NCBI RefSeq assembly: GCF_000236905.1
Contig: NC_016523.1
Coordinates: forward strand, 186,001-250,000
Length of the DNA: 64,000 nucleotides
Direction of reading: 5' to 3'
Origin: Tetrapisispora phaffii CBS 4417
Taxonomy: Eukaryota > Ascomycota > Saccharomycetes > Saccharomycetales > Saccharomycetaceae
Positions 38,443-48,668 of this stretch are shown piece by piece. The position numbers and the translations under genes are program-made. Each line of letters opens with the position of its first letter. Within the stretch, counting starts at the first letter, position 1. The notes under the pieces are model-generated. The model saw nothing but the letters and a program-made list of their open reading frames with translations, was not told where the DNA came from and searched no databases.

Positions 38443-39124
38443 GTCTAGTAGTATAGCCTGAAGTGAATTGAATGTGCTGTGAATCTCACTCGGTTGGTCA
38501 GATTGGAAATGAACACTATTATTTTATCGAATTAACTTCGAACCTGAAGTGACAAATTAGGTACTGTTATCAAATAACGAAATTAGAAAATAGGAAAGAA
38601 CACGCAAATGCAAAATATAAAAATATATGGCGTAAATTCCCTGGTTCCAACAATATATGAGCTCACAATTATCCTTGAGTGAAAGCTTGAGAGAGAGATA
38701 GGCTATAGCAGTTGCAATACCTTATATTATGACGATTAGGAACTTATAAAGTATGTATTTCCTTAGCTTCGTTTTAATGTGCATCTTTAGATCTGAATAA
38801 ATTTTATTTGAGAGGACATTTTTTGAATATTGAATAAGGAAACAGAGAAAGTAACCCTACGCGAGATTTTAATTAAGCTTAATATGTGAACGACTATAGC
38901 GTTTACAATACGCTTGACATTAGATTGATATTATATAGATACATGAAGAACGGTTGTGTATATGGAGGAACACAGGTTCAAGTGGTCGATGGGGGGAGGC
39001 GGTAGGTGAAAATATGGAAATATGAAATTATCCGGGATAAACGTTTCTTATCTACATATATTTATTTGAAAAAAACAATCTATATACATATGCTAATATA
39101 TTAAAATGCGATCTGTTTGAACGG
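38443..39124. other. Spacer between YIP4 3' end and MDS3 5' end
   Basis: 682 bases, presumably the MDS3 promoter and the YIP4 terminator. No gene or clear factor site recognised. Confidence 0.5.
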
Positions 39125-39985
39125 TTATAAACTGATCGATAACCATGCGAGTCCAAATAAACATAAGGCCAATGGGTAAACCTGTACCACCCCCTTTGCA
39201 TTAGTTACCAATGTGATTGCAGTTGTAGCCCACATTAGACATACACTGATCAGGATCAACTTCAAGATAGCATTGATTCTAACTTGTAAATTTGTATGAC
39301 CCTTCAATGCCACACGCAACAATAAAGGCAGCAACGTCTGTGTTAGCAAAGCTTGAATAACTAACGGAAACAAGCAATATCCCGACAATGATATGTACGA
39401 AATCAGAGACATTGACTGATGCGGTTTTGTTAGCCTTAAATGCAATGCCAGAACCAACAAAATGAACCAACATGTAATAAACAGACTTGAAAACAAAGAC
39501 TGTGCATGCGAGACAATCAACGAGTACGATATGACAAAGGTTAATGGGGCCCACAAATCACTACTTTGAGCATGCAGGTCATCAACAGAATTACCACCGT
39601 TCACTTGAGACACACCTCCTGCTAGGGCATAGGAAGAAGGAAAATGCGGATACACGACTTGCTTCAATCTATTATTAATCTCAATGATATCTCTTTTTAA
39701 AGTATCCAACACGGATTCGTCCAAAGTACCCCTGCTGATACCAGTGGCATCAGCAATAATTTGATTATTTGGAGGACCACTTCCGTCTATATTTCCTTCC
39801 ATAGGAATGCTAATTGATGGTGCATTGGTCAGAGGAGCGTCCTCTGATCCAATGCTGGTGTAATTACCTTTGCTCTTGCCTTTTGAAGATTTTTTATTTT
39901 TTGCATGCTTGTCAGAAATAGGGATATCGGACTCGATAATATCTGGCTCGACCAAAGCGTCGTTCTCAGCAGCGATAGAAGACAT
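39125..39985 (-). CDS. YIP4: Yip1-family Golgi membrane protein Yip4
   Basis: Integral membrane protein of the Yip1 family that interacts with Rab GTPases at the Golgi. The N-terminal half (1 to about 145) is hydrophilic. The C-terminal half (about 147-286) contains five hydrophobic helices, starting with the conserved DLWAPLTFVISYSLIV and including LISYISLSGYCLFPLVIQA, the family signature. 286 residues is longer than S. cerevisiae Yip4 (about 235), mainly through the N-terminal extension. It lies upstream of MDS3 and divergent from EMP24, matching YGL197W-YGL198W-YGL200C. Confidence 0.87.
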   Translation of the reverse strand: MSSIAAENDALVEPDIIESDIPISDKHAKNKKSSKGKSKGNYTSIGSEDAPLTNAPSISIPMEGNIDGSGPPNNQIIADATGISRGTLDESVLDTLKRDIIEINNRLKQVVYPHFPSSYALAGGVSQVNGGNSVDDLHAQSSDLWAPLTFVISYSLIVSHAQSLFSSLFITCWFILLVLALHLRLTKPHQSMSLISYISLSGYCLFPLVIQALLTQTLLPLLLRVALKGHTNLQVRINAILKLILISVCLMWATTAITLVTNAKGVVQVYPLALCLFGLAWLSISL

Positions 39986-40888
39986 GAATGCAGTACTCTT
40001 TATATATATTTTTCAATTTGGCACAGAATAGAACTGATAGCAAACCAATTGAGTCTTCTTACAAACGGTAACCTGTATAAAGTACGCCCAAATACAAAAA
40101 AAGAGAATTTGTTATATTTATTTCAGTAGGAAGGCAACATAATTTTTATAATCAATTTAAACCTTCTCTGTTAAAAGAAGAATTTTTCATAGATTGTTCA
40201 CACTAATGTCGTTCATCATGATAAACACAACAATAATTCACGGGGTCGAAACCAGACGAAGTCACGATACAGTCCCACTGGACCGCACGCAGAAATGAAG
40301 GACCACGCACCGTAAAATCGAAACTTCGGTGGGCGCGTCTTTTCTAACTGCAGCTTTGACCGAGGTTTCGTCTGTCTAACCGCTGGGTTACTGGGGAATA
40401 GTAAACTAAGTTCAAATGTGGTGTTGTCTTAGACGTCTTGACAGAGACAAATGTGATTATTGGTATGATTATATTACTAACAGTTACATTCAATTGCCGT
40501 CTACTGTTAATACCGTTGTCATTAAGTCCTGTCTAGCCATAAATTACTTAGCACCCACTCTTACTGAGAAGTTGTCTTTTTTTTCAAAGAGCAGCACGTC
40601 TCCCACCATCTTGGGTAACGCGCGAGCACACCGCACAGAAAAGTGTGGTTCATGACAATTTCGTGGTTTCGTTTCAAGATCGAGAGAGTTCACACACGCA
40701 CATTGAAACAAATTGTACTGTTATGGATAACTTCAAACAGGAACGTATATATTAATGTAAGTAAATGAATATATATGTGTGTGTGTTTCTGCTTGGGTGT
40801 CTCTTCATTTGATGCGCTGTTGGGATTATTTTTTTAGGTTCATCTGTTGAATGCTCAACGATAGCATCATAGATCGCTAGTTTACACG
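39986..40888. promoter_or_regulatory. Divergent promoter YIP4/EMP24
   Basis: 903 bases between two secretory-pathway membrane genes. It contains a moderately GC-richer segment (about 40240-40380) and a TG run near 40775-40790. A plus-strand TACTAAC at 40475-40481 lacks a usable 5' splice site, and EMP24 has a good signal peptide at its own ATG. No specific site assigned. Confidence 0.4.
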
Positions 40889-41503
40889 ATGTTTGCACAG
40901 TCTTTGAATTTGCTAGTAGTCGCAATTCTATATATCAGCTCATTTGCCAGCGCTCATAATGTTTTACTGCCAGCTAATGGTCGTAGATGTTTCTATGAGA
41001 ATTTGAAGAAAGATGATGAATTCACAGTTTCGTTTCAATATGGTAATAGAGATTCTGAATCTAATGAAGAATTACGTGGTGATTTGGTTATTTTTGGACA
41101 AAACAGAAACGATATCTTGGTTTCTATAAGAGATGTCACCTATGGTGAACAGACCTTAACTGCTCCTTACACTGGGAAATTTGAATACTGTTTCTTGAAT
41201 GAACGTTCGGGCGTAGCTACTAAAGACGTATCTTTCAACATTTGGGGTACTAAGTTTGTCGACGTTAATGATGAAGACGACACTTTGGAAGGCTCCGTTA
41301 GAAAGTTGACTAGATTAATAAACGAAGTCAAAAATGAACAAGAGTATTTGATATTAAGAGAGAGAACTCATAGAAATACAGCAGAATCTACGAATGATAG
41401 GGTAAAATGGTGGTCAATAGCCCAATTAGGTGTCGTTGTAGTGAACACGGTGTTCCAAATATTCTACCTAAAGAGGTTCTTTGAAGTCACTTCTATTGTT
41501 TAA
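40889..41503 (+). CDS. EMP24: p24 cargo receptor Emp24
   Basis: p24-family type I membrane protein of COPII and COPI vesicles, acting with Erv25, Erp1 and Erp2 in ER export of GPI-anchored proteins. A signal peptide (1-22, cleavage near SFASA/H) precedes the GOLD domain (about 23-115) with its two conserved cysteines in RRCFYEN and FEYCFLNE. A coiled-coil (about 130-170) and one membrane segment (about 176-196) follow. The cytosolic tail LKRFFEVTSIV keeps the diaromatic FF used for COPII sorting. 204 residues against about 203. The tRNA-His gene follows on the opposite strand. Confidence 0.94.
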   Translation: MFAQSLNLLVVAILYISSFASAHNVLLPANGRRCFYENLKKDDEFTVSFQYGNRDSESNEELRGDLVIFGQNRNDILVSIRDVTYGEQTLTAPYTGKFEYCFLNERSGVATKDVSFNIWGTKFVDVNDEDDTLEGSVRKLTRLINEVKNEQEYLILRERTHRNTAESTNDRVKWWSIAQLGVVVVNTVFQIFYLKRFFEVTSIV

Positions 41504-41771
41504 ATAGAGACATTGAACACTTTCATCGAAAGAATATGATATAAAATACACCACAATCAATATAATGCTTTGGAAGTTTGCTAACAACTTTCCCTAGAGC
41601 AAAAAAAGTAAATTATACAGAACGTAAGTTTTATAACTCACCTACGTAACTATATTAGAATCTATAATTTAGTAATAAAAGATCACGAATTGAGATAGAT
41701 CATGGTATTTAAAGTGACACCAGCAAGAAAGTGCCCATTTTAACTTGTAGATATAAACAAAAAAAGAATAT

Positions 41772-41843
41772 TGCCATCTCCTAGAATCGAACCAGGGTTT
41801 CATCGGCCACAACGATGTGTACTAACCACTATACTAAGATGGC
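41772..41843 (-). tRNA. tRNA-His (anticodon GTG)
   Basis: 72-base intronless tRNA on the minus strand with a complete cloverleaf: acceptor GCCATCT pairing with AGATGGC, A box TAGTATAGTGG, anticodon loop TTGTGGC with anticodon GTG, and B box GGTTCGATTC. It appears identical to the S. cerevisiae tRNA-His gene. A T7 run just downstream (plus-strand A run 41759-41765) is the RNA polymerase III terminator. The essential G-1 is added after transcription, as in other yeasts. Confidence 0.98.
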
Positions 41844-42412
41844 GCAATATTTCTCGAGTTTCAAAAATTAATATTATATTCACTAAATAGATGCAATATT
41901 TTTGTCGGAATTTGCTGAATAATTATATTCATTGCTTAAATATATTAATAGTTGTTAAATTGTACACTAGATATTTAGATTAATCTCTCTGGCCTCTTGG
42001 ACCTGGATCAATGAATTGTTGGCTATTGATTACCGGGGTTTATGTCAGAATTATTGTAGTGTATGTGACAGAACTAAGAGTTTATGACACTTTGAGTCCA
42101 GAACTAATAGATCACTTACTAATGGAAAGAAGGTCCAGAACAATCTTTCAAGTGGTAGGTGAAAATTTCTCACTACAATGTAAATGGCTACGTGATAAAC
42201 ACAGATGTACAATACAGCACTAAAGAGCCTAGGAGGATGAATGAACACGTGCGCATGTTCATTCAACTGTCAGATTAACTCATATATAAGGAGGGCTTCT
42301 AACTCTATATAGAATAGTTTAAATACACTAATAAAAGATCAATCGATTATTTAACTATAAAGAAGATAGACTATACTAGAGCAACTGAAGTGGCTAATGA
42401 CACTAACTTAGA

Positions 42413-42674
42413 TGTTGGAACTACCCAACATAAGCTTGTTACTCCACAGTTTATACATACATGATATTTCAATATACCGTTCTGTCCAACGAGACGACGT
42501 CGTCGAATTGAGCACCTATGGCAGACTGATGGTTCTACAGTACGGTTTATGCATTAGAGATTCTGCTATTACATTCTGGTGGGCACTGTTGTTTCAGGTT
42601 TACAGCAATAAACTCCTAAAGAGGTAATATCTGGTATCGTACGCTCAGTTATACGTACAGTGTCATTTCCAACA
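42413..42674. mobile_element. Candidate solo-LTR relic with 8-bp inverted ends
   Basis: Begins TGTTGGAA (42413-42420) and ends TTCCAACA (42667-42674), an exact 8-base terminal inverted pair of the kind that bounds Ty LTRs (TG..CA). A further TTCCAACA at 42806-42813 offers an alternative 401-base element, and TGTTGG at 42017 with CCCAACA at 42424-42430 another boundary, so several decayed LTRs may overlap. No matching 5-base target duplication flanks any of these. tRNA genes such as the His gene 0.6 kb away are favoured targets of yeast Ty1/copia elements. Confidence 0.38.
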
Positions 42675-42805
42675 GTATATAATAGTCATCTAATACTACT
42701 CACTGATTTTTTACTTTATGTGAGAAAATACCAATCATATTGAACAGTAACAATCTATACACCCTTAAGAATAATTTCTAATATCCAAAAAACTTACTCA
42801 GTCGA

Positions 42806-43180
42806 TTCCAACAGCCTTGAACCTGTCACTATTTCAACGCATGTTTTTCCACAAATATTAGTAGCGTTATATAGTGATGTGAGTTATTGATGACCTTATA
42901 TCACAATAGAATTGGAAATATTTTAACGTTCTTGACGGCAGAAATTAATTGGCCATCAGCAGGTCAGATGAATAAACTTTCCAATTTTATTTTTACAACT
43001 AATAAAAGTCCAAGCATTAATTCTGTTAGTCCTACAATACCAAGGTTTCCGGGTATCAGGAATTTGTCAATCTACAGCGTAAGTGTTGGGTTATTACCGA
43101 AATTATATTCGTAAAGTTAAATTGTAATTAGCATCATAAATGAAGTTTTAAAGTATTGAACACAATGTTGATCAGAACAG
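42806..43180 (-). pseudogene. Possible decayed Ty1/copia pol (RNase H end) relic
   Basis: Read on the minus strand with frameshifts and two in-frame TGA codons, this gives fragments in the order expected at the 3' end of a copia-type polyprotein: a QYFKTS piece, then NLGIVGLTELMLG, a short gap, ADGQLIS, and finally a short tail ending inside the LTR-like TGTTGGAATCGACTG. The first three resemble the YLKTT, GYTDADWG and GxxIS positions of the RNase H region. The match is my own reading without alignment and each fragment is weak alone. Confidence 0.28.
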
Positions 43181-44061
43181 AAAAACCTCAACCGCTGAGG
43201 ACTAAATTTAACCCTTAAAGGCGATAGCAATAGTATTAATTTTCCACATTCAATAATGACCGCTATTTAACAGGGACTTATTAGCTAAATTGTGTAACGT
43301 AGATGTTTGATGCAATCCCACTTTACCATTGTATCTAGATTTATCCTGATTGATCGCAGACAGTATCTTAATATCGGCCCGATATACTTGATAGTGCTAC
43401 ATTATAAATTTGGCAATTGCGTTTGACATTACTCATTGTTCTGTGCTATTGGCAAGCAATATCGTAGTTCATAAATGCATCTATAATGAAAAATAACAAC
43501 CACCGAACGATTAGTAGCTTCTAATTCCTACAAGACATAGCTGTATATATTGATCATATAGTATTGAGATGCCAGGGGGTCTTCTGGACGAGTATTAACT
43601 ATATGTCACTATTTCTCAATTTCAACTCAACAAGTTTGGATCTTGCTAACTGAACTACTGGTGCAACTAAGTTCATTCCATATAACAAAAAAGAGAATAC
43701 AATGATGCATAAACATACAATAAACCGTGTTTTCTTTACTGCCATTGACTTCTAAACTATTTATTGACAAGTGCTTTCTGAAGATCTTTGTATTGTAATT
43801 ACTCACCTGCCTATAATTTCATCGCGGAATTCATCTTAGTCACTCAAATGAGATACTACCAATTATACAAGATTGTTTAAATGCTCTATAAATATATATT
43901 CAAATTCTGTAGCATCAACAAAATCTCTGTGTCCTTAATTACTTCATTTATAATAATACCTTTATCTAGAATCAATTGAACAAGTTGGTTTAATTTTGCA
44001 TATCGAACTGAAGAAAGGACTTTATTCTGCCATAACAAATTCTACCAAATCAAAATTATAT

Positions 44062-45042
44062 ATGAAAAGGGTTTTAGCTACACAATCACATGTTGTGTAT
44101 GGCTACGTTGGTAACAAAGCTGCTACTTTTCCTCTACAATGTTTGGGTTGGGATGTAGATTGTTGCAATAGTGTTCAGTTTTCTAATCATACTGGATACG
44201 GCATAGATAAAGTATTTGGGAATGTCACATCAGAGAAAGCTTTGGATGATCTATTGAGGGGTGTATTTATTAATTTTCCCAATAGCTATTCTGCTTTCCT
44301 AACTGGTTACCTACCAAATAAAGGAACGGTGAGAACTATGGGTAAATATTACAAGAAATTTAAGATAGAGAATCCGAATTCTTTATGGGTAATGGATCCA
44401 GTTATGGGTGATGAAGGTCAATTATATGTGAATGAAGATGTAATCCCAGAGTACAAAGAATTGATATTTAATCCAGATAAACTTGTTGATGTAATAACGC
44501 CGAACCAATATGAATTAGAAATATTATATGATAAAAAAATAAATACTTTTGAGGAATTAAAAACAGCGTTTCAATCCTTGCATGCTACGATTCCGATTAT
44601 TGTTGTCACATCATGCTATTCCACTTTATTCAATGATCCAAATCATATTTACACAGTTGCATCAATTAAAGGACAGGAACCGGTGATTCTACGTGTCCCA
44701 TTGATAGAATCTTATTTCACCGGTGTTGGTGATTTATTTTCTGCATTATTACTAGATAGATTATATGAATACAAGAAAGATATCATAAAAGGTATTCGCG
44801 ATGATCCACGTAACTTATTCGAAGAGAAAATGAACGAAGTTCTAAACGTAATTCAAAATGTTCTACTGATAACCAAAAAATATGCACCAAATTCTTTAAA
44901 ATCAGTAATTGGTGATGCAACTAAAATGAAAGATATGGAATTGAAGATTATTCAATCTAAAAATGTCTATGATATACAAATGAAGGACAGAGATGCCAGA
45001 AAAGATCTTCATATTCACAATTTCATATTCAATGCTTTGTAA
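44062..45042 (+). CDS. BUD16: Pyridoxal kinase Bud16
   Basis: ATP-dependent kinase that phosphorylates pyridoxal, pyridoxine and pyridoxamine to make the cofactor PLP; loss in yeast causes budding and genome-stability defects. It is a ribokinase-like fold protein with the opening LATQSHVVYGYVGNKAATFPLQ, the substrate segment HTGYG, MDPVMGDEGQLYV, the nucleotide segment TPNQYELEILY, and the anion-hole motif GVGDLFSALLLDRL containing the catalytic Asp. The frame extends to a TTG at 43996, but the ATG at 44062 gives the expected N terminus (326 residues, about 312 in S. cerevisiae). TAH11 follows on the same strand; the pair joins YEL029C and YJR046W, from sister duplicated regions. Confidence 0.95.
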   Translation: MKRVLATQSHVVYGYVGNKAATFPLQCLGWDVDCCNSVQFSNHTGYGIDKVFGNVTSEKALDDLLRGVFINFPNSYSAFLTGYLPNKGTVRTMGKYYKKFKIENPNSLWVMDPVMGDEGQLYVNEDVIPEYKELIFNPDKLVDVITPNQYELEILYDKKINTFEELKTAFQSLHATIPIIVVTSCYSTLFNDPNHIYTVASIKGQEPVILRVPLIESYFTGVGDLFSALLLDRLYEYKKDIIKGIRDDPRNLFEEKMNEVLNVIQNVLLITKKYAPNSLKSVIGDATKMKDMELKIIQSKNVYDIQMKDRDARKDLHIHNFIFNAL

Positions 45043-45435
45043 CACGGTTTGTTAAGTAATCTACAAAAACACGGTATTTTGTATTCTATATAATGAATAT
45101 AATAAGAACATTTCAATCAAATTGTATTAAAATATTAACATTATATAATATGTTTATTAACCATAAATCTATAAATATGTAGTTCACCTTCATATACCTC
45201 CAGTGTGCGGTGTTGTTTTACGTGACGGAGCAGCATTTCTAGATCTGAAATTTATATTCGATGAGTTTAAGAAGTCGATGTCAAAGATCATTAAAAGAAA
45301 GATGTTTATTTTAAAATGGATGTTCATTGCTTAACTTTAAGTTTGTGTTGACTGGTATTGTATATCTATCTTAGTTACAAGGTATATGAGACATTGATTT
45401 TTATAAGAATCTACCGTTTCATAAAATATTACATT
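45043..45435. other. Spacer BUD16/TAH11
   Basis: 393-base AT-rich tandem spacer containing the BUD16 terminator and TAH11 promoter. I see no recognisable site. Confidence 0.5.
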
Positions 45436-47298
45436 ATGAATTCTAAAGAGAGGAGGTTACCCATTATTGATCTCAATAAAATATCTGATGAACAAGAACT
45501 TCTTCCTATTATTAGATCAATTCTGTTGAGAAACGATACTTTTTTAATTAAGAATTTTGCTAATAGAAATATAATTGATGGTTTATTGGATGACTTAAGT
45601 CAAACTCTTCCTGATTTAAATCAAGGTTTTGATTCTAATTTTACAGGGACCATAAAGTTACCTGACTACAGTGATGACATACATGTGGAACAATACATTT
45701 TTAATACAGATACTACAATACAATTTAATAGAGAATGTGAAAATATTGCTTTAAGAAAATTATATAATAGGCTTTTTAGACTTTCATTGTTTTTGAGTTC
45801 AGTGTGCTTGAAAAGTATTGGTCCTGAATTTGAGAAGCTAATATCTGAGGAGGCATACAGTACAAAATTAACCAGATATTATTTGGACAGTGAATACAAT
45901 AGGAAAGTAAATGAAAATGAAGATAATAGATTAGATATTAATGATATTCTGCCTTATGATATATTAGTGGAATCGATGTTTTCACAAACATATGAACTAT
46001 TCAACTCATCAGGAATAATAAGCATTTTCCCAGTTGCATCAGAAATTATGTATAAACCCCAGACAGTTAGTGTATCAGATAATACAAATTGGGCTAATGT
46101 AAGTGATACTGATTCGATATTAGTACACTCAGGAGAACTGTTATCAATTCTATCTGGCAATTTGTATACAACATCGCCTTTAAAAATTAATTACGGCTTT
46201 AATAAATTAGTTCATTTGACATTTTATCCTCCTTTAAGTACACCAATAAATTATAATGGAAAGGAAACAACTGTTAATGATATTTTGTTTGAAAACCAAA
46301 TAAAAGAATTTCCCATAGTTGCTGATAAATTTTATAAAAGTAAAGTAATGCTTAATGCATTAGTTGAAAAACTTAACTTTTATAAAAGGCTATTCACAAC
46401 TGCAGAGGCAGTGTTATCATTATATTTACTTTCTAAAAGTACAGGTGCCTCTCCTGAACTTCATTCGATATTACCTCAAATGACCAACATGATGGCTGCT
46501 AAAATTACTGAAGAATCTTTTTTAAGGATGTTGAGTATTTGGCCAGAAGCCTATACTCTATCAAATAATAGTAATCAGGAACTTACAGTTGATATACCTA
46601 AATTGAACCCATTGGCAACTTTGACTAGTAAATCTAGGAAATTAGATTTTGTTCATCACGCTGAGAAATGGTTACAAAAGCATAAAACAAGTGAACCTAT
46701 CCCATCAGATGTTCCTATTTTAAAATATAATAAAAGAAGACTTAGTGACTCTAATACTAAAAAACAGAAGACTCCAGATTTGAGGAATGGAAAAACAGTT
46801 GAAAATTTGAAAACTTCTAACCTCAGTTCTAATGATAATAATAAACGTCAATATCTTCATAATACACGAGAAGAACTGGAGTTTAAGGAAAGGGAAGTTT
46901 CATCTCAATCAGATCTTCTAAAAAAGATTAGAGCAAAATCCAAGAGATCAGAAGCTTTATTAGAACAAAGACAACGTCAATATGAGCAGTTTTTAGCTGT
47001 GAAAATGAGACACATTCTTAAAATTATTTCCAGCCTACCTTGGGACAAACCATACACTATCACAAGTTTAACTTCATTAATTGTAGATAGTTTACAAGAT
47101 AGTAATAACCCTATTGGCTTAACGGAAACGGAAGATATATTGCTTAGATTTCAAAAATTAATTCCAGATATGATGGGAATCTATTCAGTTGCTGGTGGGT
47201 TAAAGGTATTTAAGTGGTCTTATTTAGACAAAGAATTGGTCGAAAAAAGATTAGAAGATTTCAAAAAAATAAAAACTATATTGGTATGGAATAAATAA
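45436..47298 (+). CDS. TAH11: Replication licensing factor Cdt1 (Tah11)
   Basis: Cdt1 escorts the Mcm2-7 helicase to ORC-Cdc6 at origins during G1. The N-terminal half (about 1-270) begins PIIDLNKISDEQELLPIIRS and follows the plan of the dioxygenase-like domain seen in yeast Cdt1 structures. A middle winged-helix region (about 300-430) and a basic linker rich in K/R/S follow, then the C-terminal MCM-binding winged helix (about 530-620) with SLIVDSLQDSNNPIG, exactly as in Tah11. The frame opens at a TTG at 45358; the ATG at 45436 yields 620 residues against about 604. It converges tightly (81 bases) with MCP1. Confidence 0.92.
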   Translation: MNSKERRLPIIDLNKISDEQELLPIIRSILLRNDTFLIKNFANRNIIDGLLDDLSQTLPDLNQGFDSNFTGTIKLPDYSDDIHVEQYIFNTDTTIQFNRECENIALRKLYNRLFRLSLFLSSVCLKSIGPEFEKLISEEAYSTKLTRYYLDSEYNRKVNENEDNRLDINDILPYDILVESMFSQTYELFNSSGIISIFPVASEIMYKPQTVSVSDNTNWANVSDTDSILVHSGELLSILSGNLYTTSPLKINYGFNKLVHLTFYPPLSTPINYNGKETTVNDILFENQIKEFPIVADKFYKSKVMLNALVEKLNFYKRLFTTAEAVLSLYLLSKSTGASPELHSILPQMTNMMAAKITEESFLRMLSIWPEAYTLSNNSNQELTVDIPKLNPLATLTSKSRKLDFVHHAEKWLQKHKTSEPIPSDVPILKYNKRRLSDSNTKKQKTPDLRNGKTVENLKTSNLSSNDNNKRQYLHNTREELEFKEREVSSQSDLLKKIRAKSKRSEALLEQRQRQYEQFLAVKMRHILKIISSLPWDKPYTITSLTSLIVDSLQDSNNPIGLTETEDILLRFQKLIPDMMGIYSVAGGLKVFKWSYLDKELVEKRLEDFKKIKTILVWNK

Positions 47299-47379
47299 TA
47301 TAGGTACTATAAATATAAGAATATATATGTCTTAAAAAGATCAAGATGAAAATATAGATGTAGAAAGAAAAAGCAATAA

Positions 47380-48285
47380 TTATTTTAGGTGTAAGGCACT
47401 AAAAATTGCATTGTAATTTCTTGATCCAAATATATCAGAAGTGGCAGTCGACAACCTTATTAAGGAAACACCACCAAAAACTGTCATTATTGTAATTAAA
47501 TCTGACCATTTTCTTCTGCTTGATAAACTTTTAAAATTCAGGTATTGACAAGATCCTGCCAAAATATGGTAGGTACCTGAAGTGATCAAAGTCGCTAGTG
47601 GAACTATACCAAAAACCCACTTGGTTGTTTTTTCGTTATTTTGTAATATCCATTTAACATAACCAAAATCGATATCAATATTTGCTAATGATGGTCCAAA
47701 TTTCATTATTAATAAATGAAACGCCAAAGCAGTATTTAGAACGTAACCAGATACAACCTGCGGTGGGATACTAAATCTCTTTTTCAATCCAAGCAGAAAT
47801 CCACTTACACCACCTACTAATCCAATAGTCTTTTGTGAATTATCTTGTGAATTCTCATGTATAAACGTTTCTGTGTTTTCTTGTTTTGGATGTTTTCTAT
47901 TTCTCCAAAGATTTAAAACCCTAATTAAAAATCCAGAGCCTGTGTGAACTAAAGCTGACATTACTAACATTTTGGTAGTAAGTTCTGGAGATGGTAAAAC
48001 CTCTCTAACCATCATTAAAACTTCATTTGGTGTATAATTTGGAGAAATAGCAGGAACAATAAATGTGTTGATAGAATGTAATGGGAAATACACGGCTAAG
48101 GGATACACTGATGTTTTTTGTACATACCTTAAAACTGTGAATATATTAATTTGGGAATTAGAAAACTGCATAAAATCCAACCATTTCTTCTTCTTACTAT
48201 TGTCTTTTACTATATCATCAGGTAGCTCACCTTCATTTGCGATAGGTTGAGGGGAAACTTCTTTTAAGTCACTCTGTTGAATCAT
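47380..48285 (-). CDS. MCP1: Mitochondrial outer-membrane lipid homeostasis protein Mcp1
   Basis: Multi-spanning protein of the mitochondrial outer membrane that recruits Vps13 and, when overexpressed, compensates for loss of ER-mitochondria contacts. About five hydrophobic helices are visible, with motifs SVYPLAVYFPLHSINTFIVP, LVMSALVHTGSGFLIRVLNL, PPQVVSGYVLNTALAFHLLI and LITSGTYHILAGSCQYL, the last typical of the DUF1691 family. The frame starts at a GTG (48333); the ATG at 48285 gives 301 residues, matching about 302 in S. cerevisiae. It is divergent from SPP1. MCP1 (YOR228C) beside SPP1 (YPL138C) reflects interleaving of two duplicated regions. Confidence 0.88.
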   Translation of the reverse strand: MIQQSDLKEVSPQPIANEGELPDDIVKDNSKKKKWLDFMQFSNSQINIFTVLRYVQKTSVYPLAVYFPLHSINTFIVPAISPNYTPNEVLMMVREVLPSPELTTKMLVMSALVHTGSGFLIRVLNLWRNRKHPKQENTETFIHENSQDNSQKTIGLVGGVSGFLLGLKKRFSIPPQVVSGYVLNTALAFHLLIMKFGPSLANIDIDFGYVKWILQNNEKTTKWVFGIVPLATLITSGTYHILAGSCQYLNFKSLSSRRKWSDLITIMTVFGGVSLIRLSTATSDIFGSRNYNAIFSALHLK

Positions 48286-48668
48286 AACTAAACTTTTAAA
48301 TAATTCAAATGCTGTAATAGATTTCTCAGTCACTTAAATTGTAATGTATTGAAATGAAATTAAATAATCACAACTTACACATAGTTGCTTACACAAGTTT
48401 GATTCTTTTAATTTGATACATTTATTCTTACAATTACTTGAAAGATGCGATGTTGCTTAACTGTAAAGATTACAGTAAAGGCATCAAATTTGAAAAATGA
48501 TCATCTAATGAAATAGAAAACCTCAAATATAAACTGATGAAAAAAGTTTGATGTATTTACATATATGAATATCTAAGCAGTATATCTTGTGTCTGTAATA
48601 TATTTATAGTTTAGATTTTATAAGTTTTAACAGGACAGAAAATCAAGTGGTATATTTTGAAGGTAGAG
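48286..48668. promoter_or_regulatory. Divergent promoter MCP1/SPP1
   Basis: 383-base AT-rich divergent promoter. No specific factor site recognised. Confidence 0.4.

Larger units (their letters stand above)
41844..44061. other. 2.2-kb gene-free region between tRNA-His and BUD16
   Basis: No intact gene. Holds the LTR-like ends and the possible pol relic, a 10-bp inverted repeat (TGAATGAACA, 42238-42247, with its complement at 42256-42265) and a TATA-like CATATATAAGG near 42280. Open frames at 42011, 42412 and 42887 are short and match no known gene. In S. cerevisiae the Hsp70 gene SSC1 or ECM10 lies next to this point; I see no trace of it. Confidence 0.5.

Noticed and set aside
40475..40481. 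TACTAAC upstream of EMP24, suggesting a leader intron
   Set aside because: The only GTATG-like donor is about 12 bases away, too near, and no good acceptor or donor pair was seen.
42887..43114. Minus-strand frame with in-frame TGA codons, considered as mitochondrial DNA in the nucleus (TGA = Trp)
   Set aside because: Codon use is not that of AT-rich yeast mitochondrial genes and the pieces match no mitochondrial protein; a decayed retroelement fits better.
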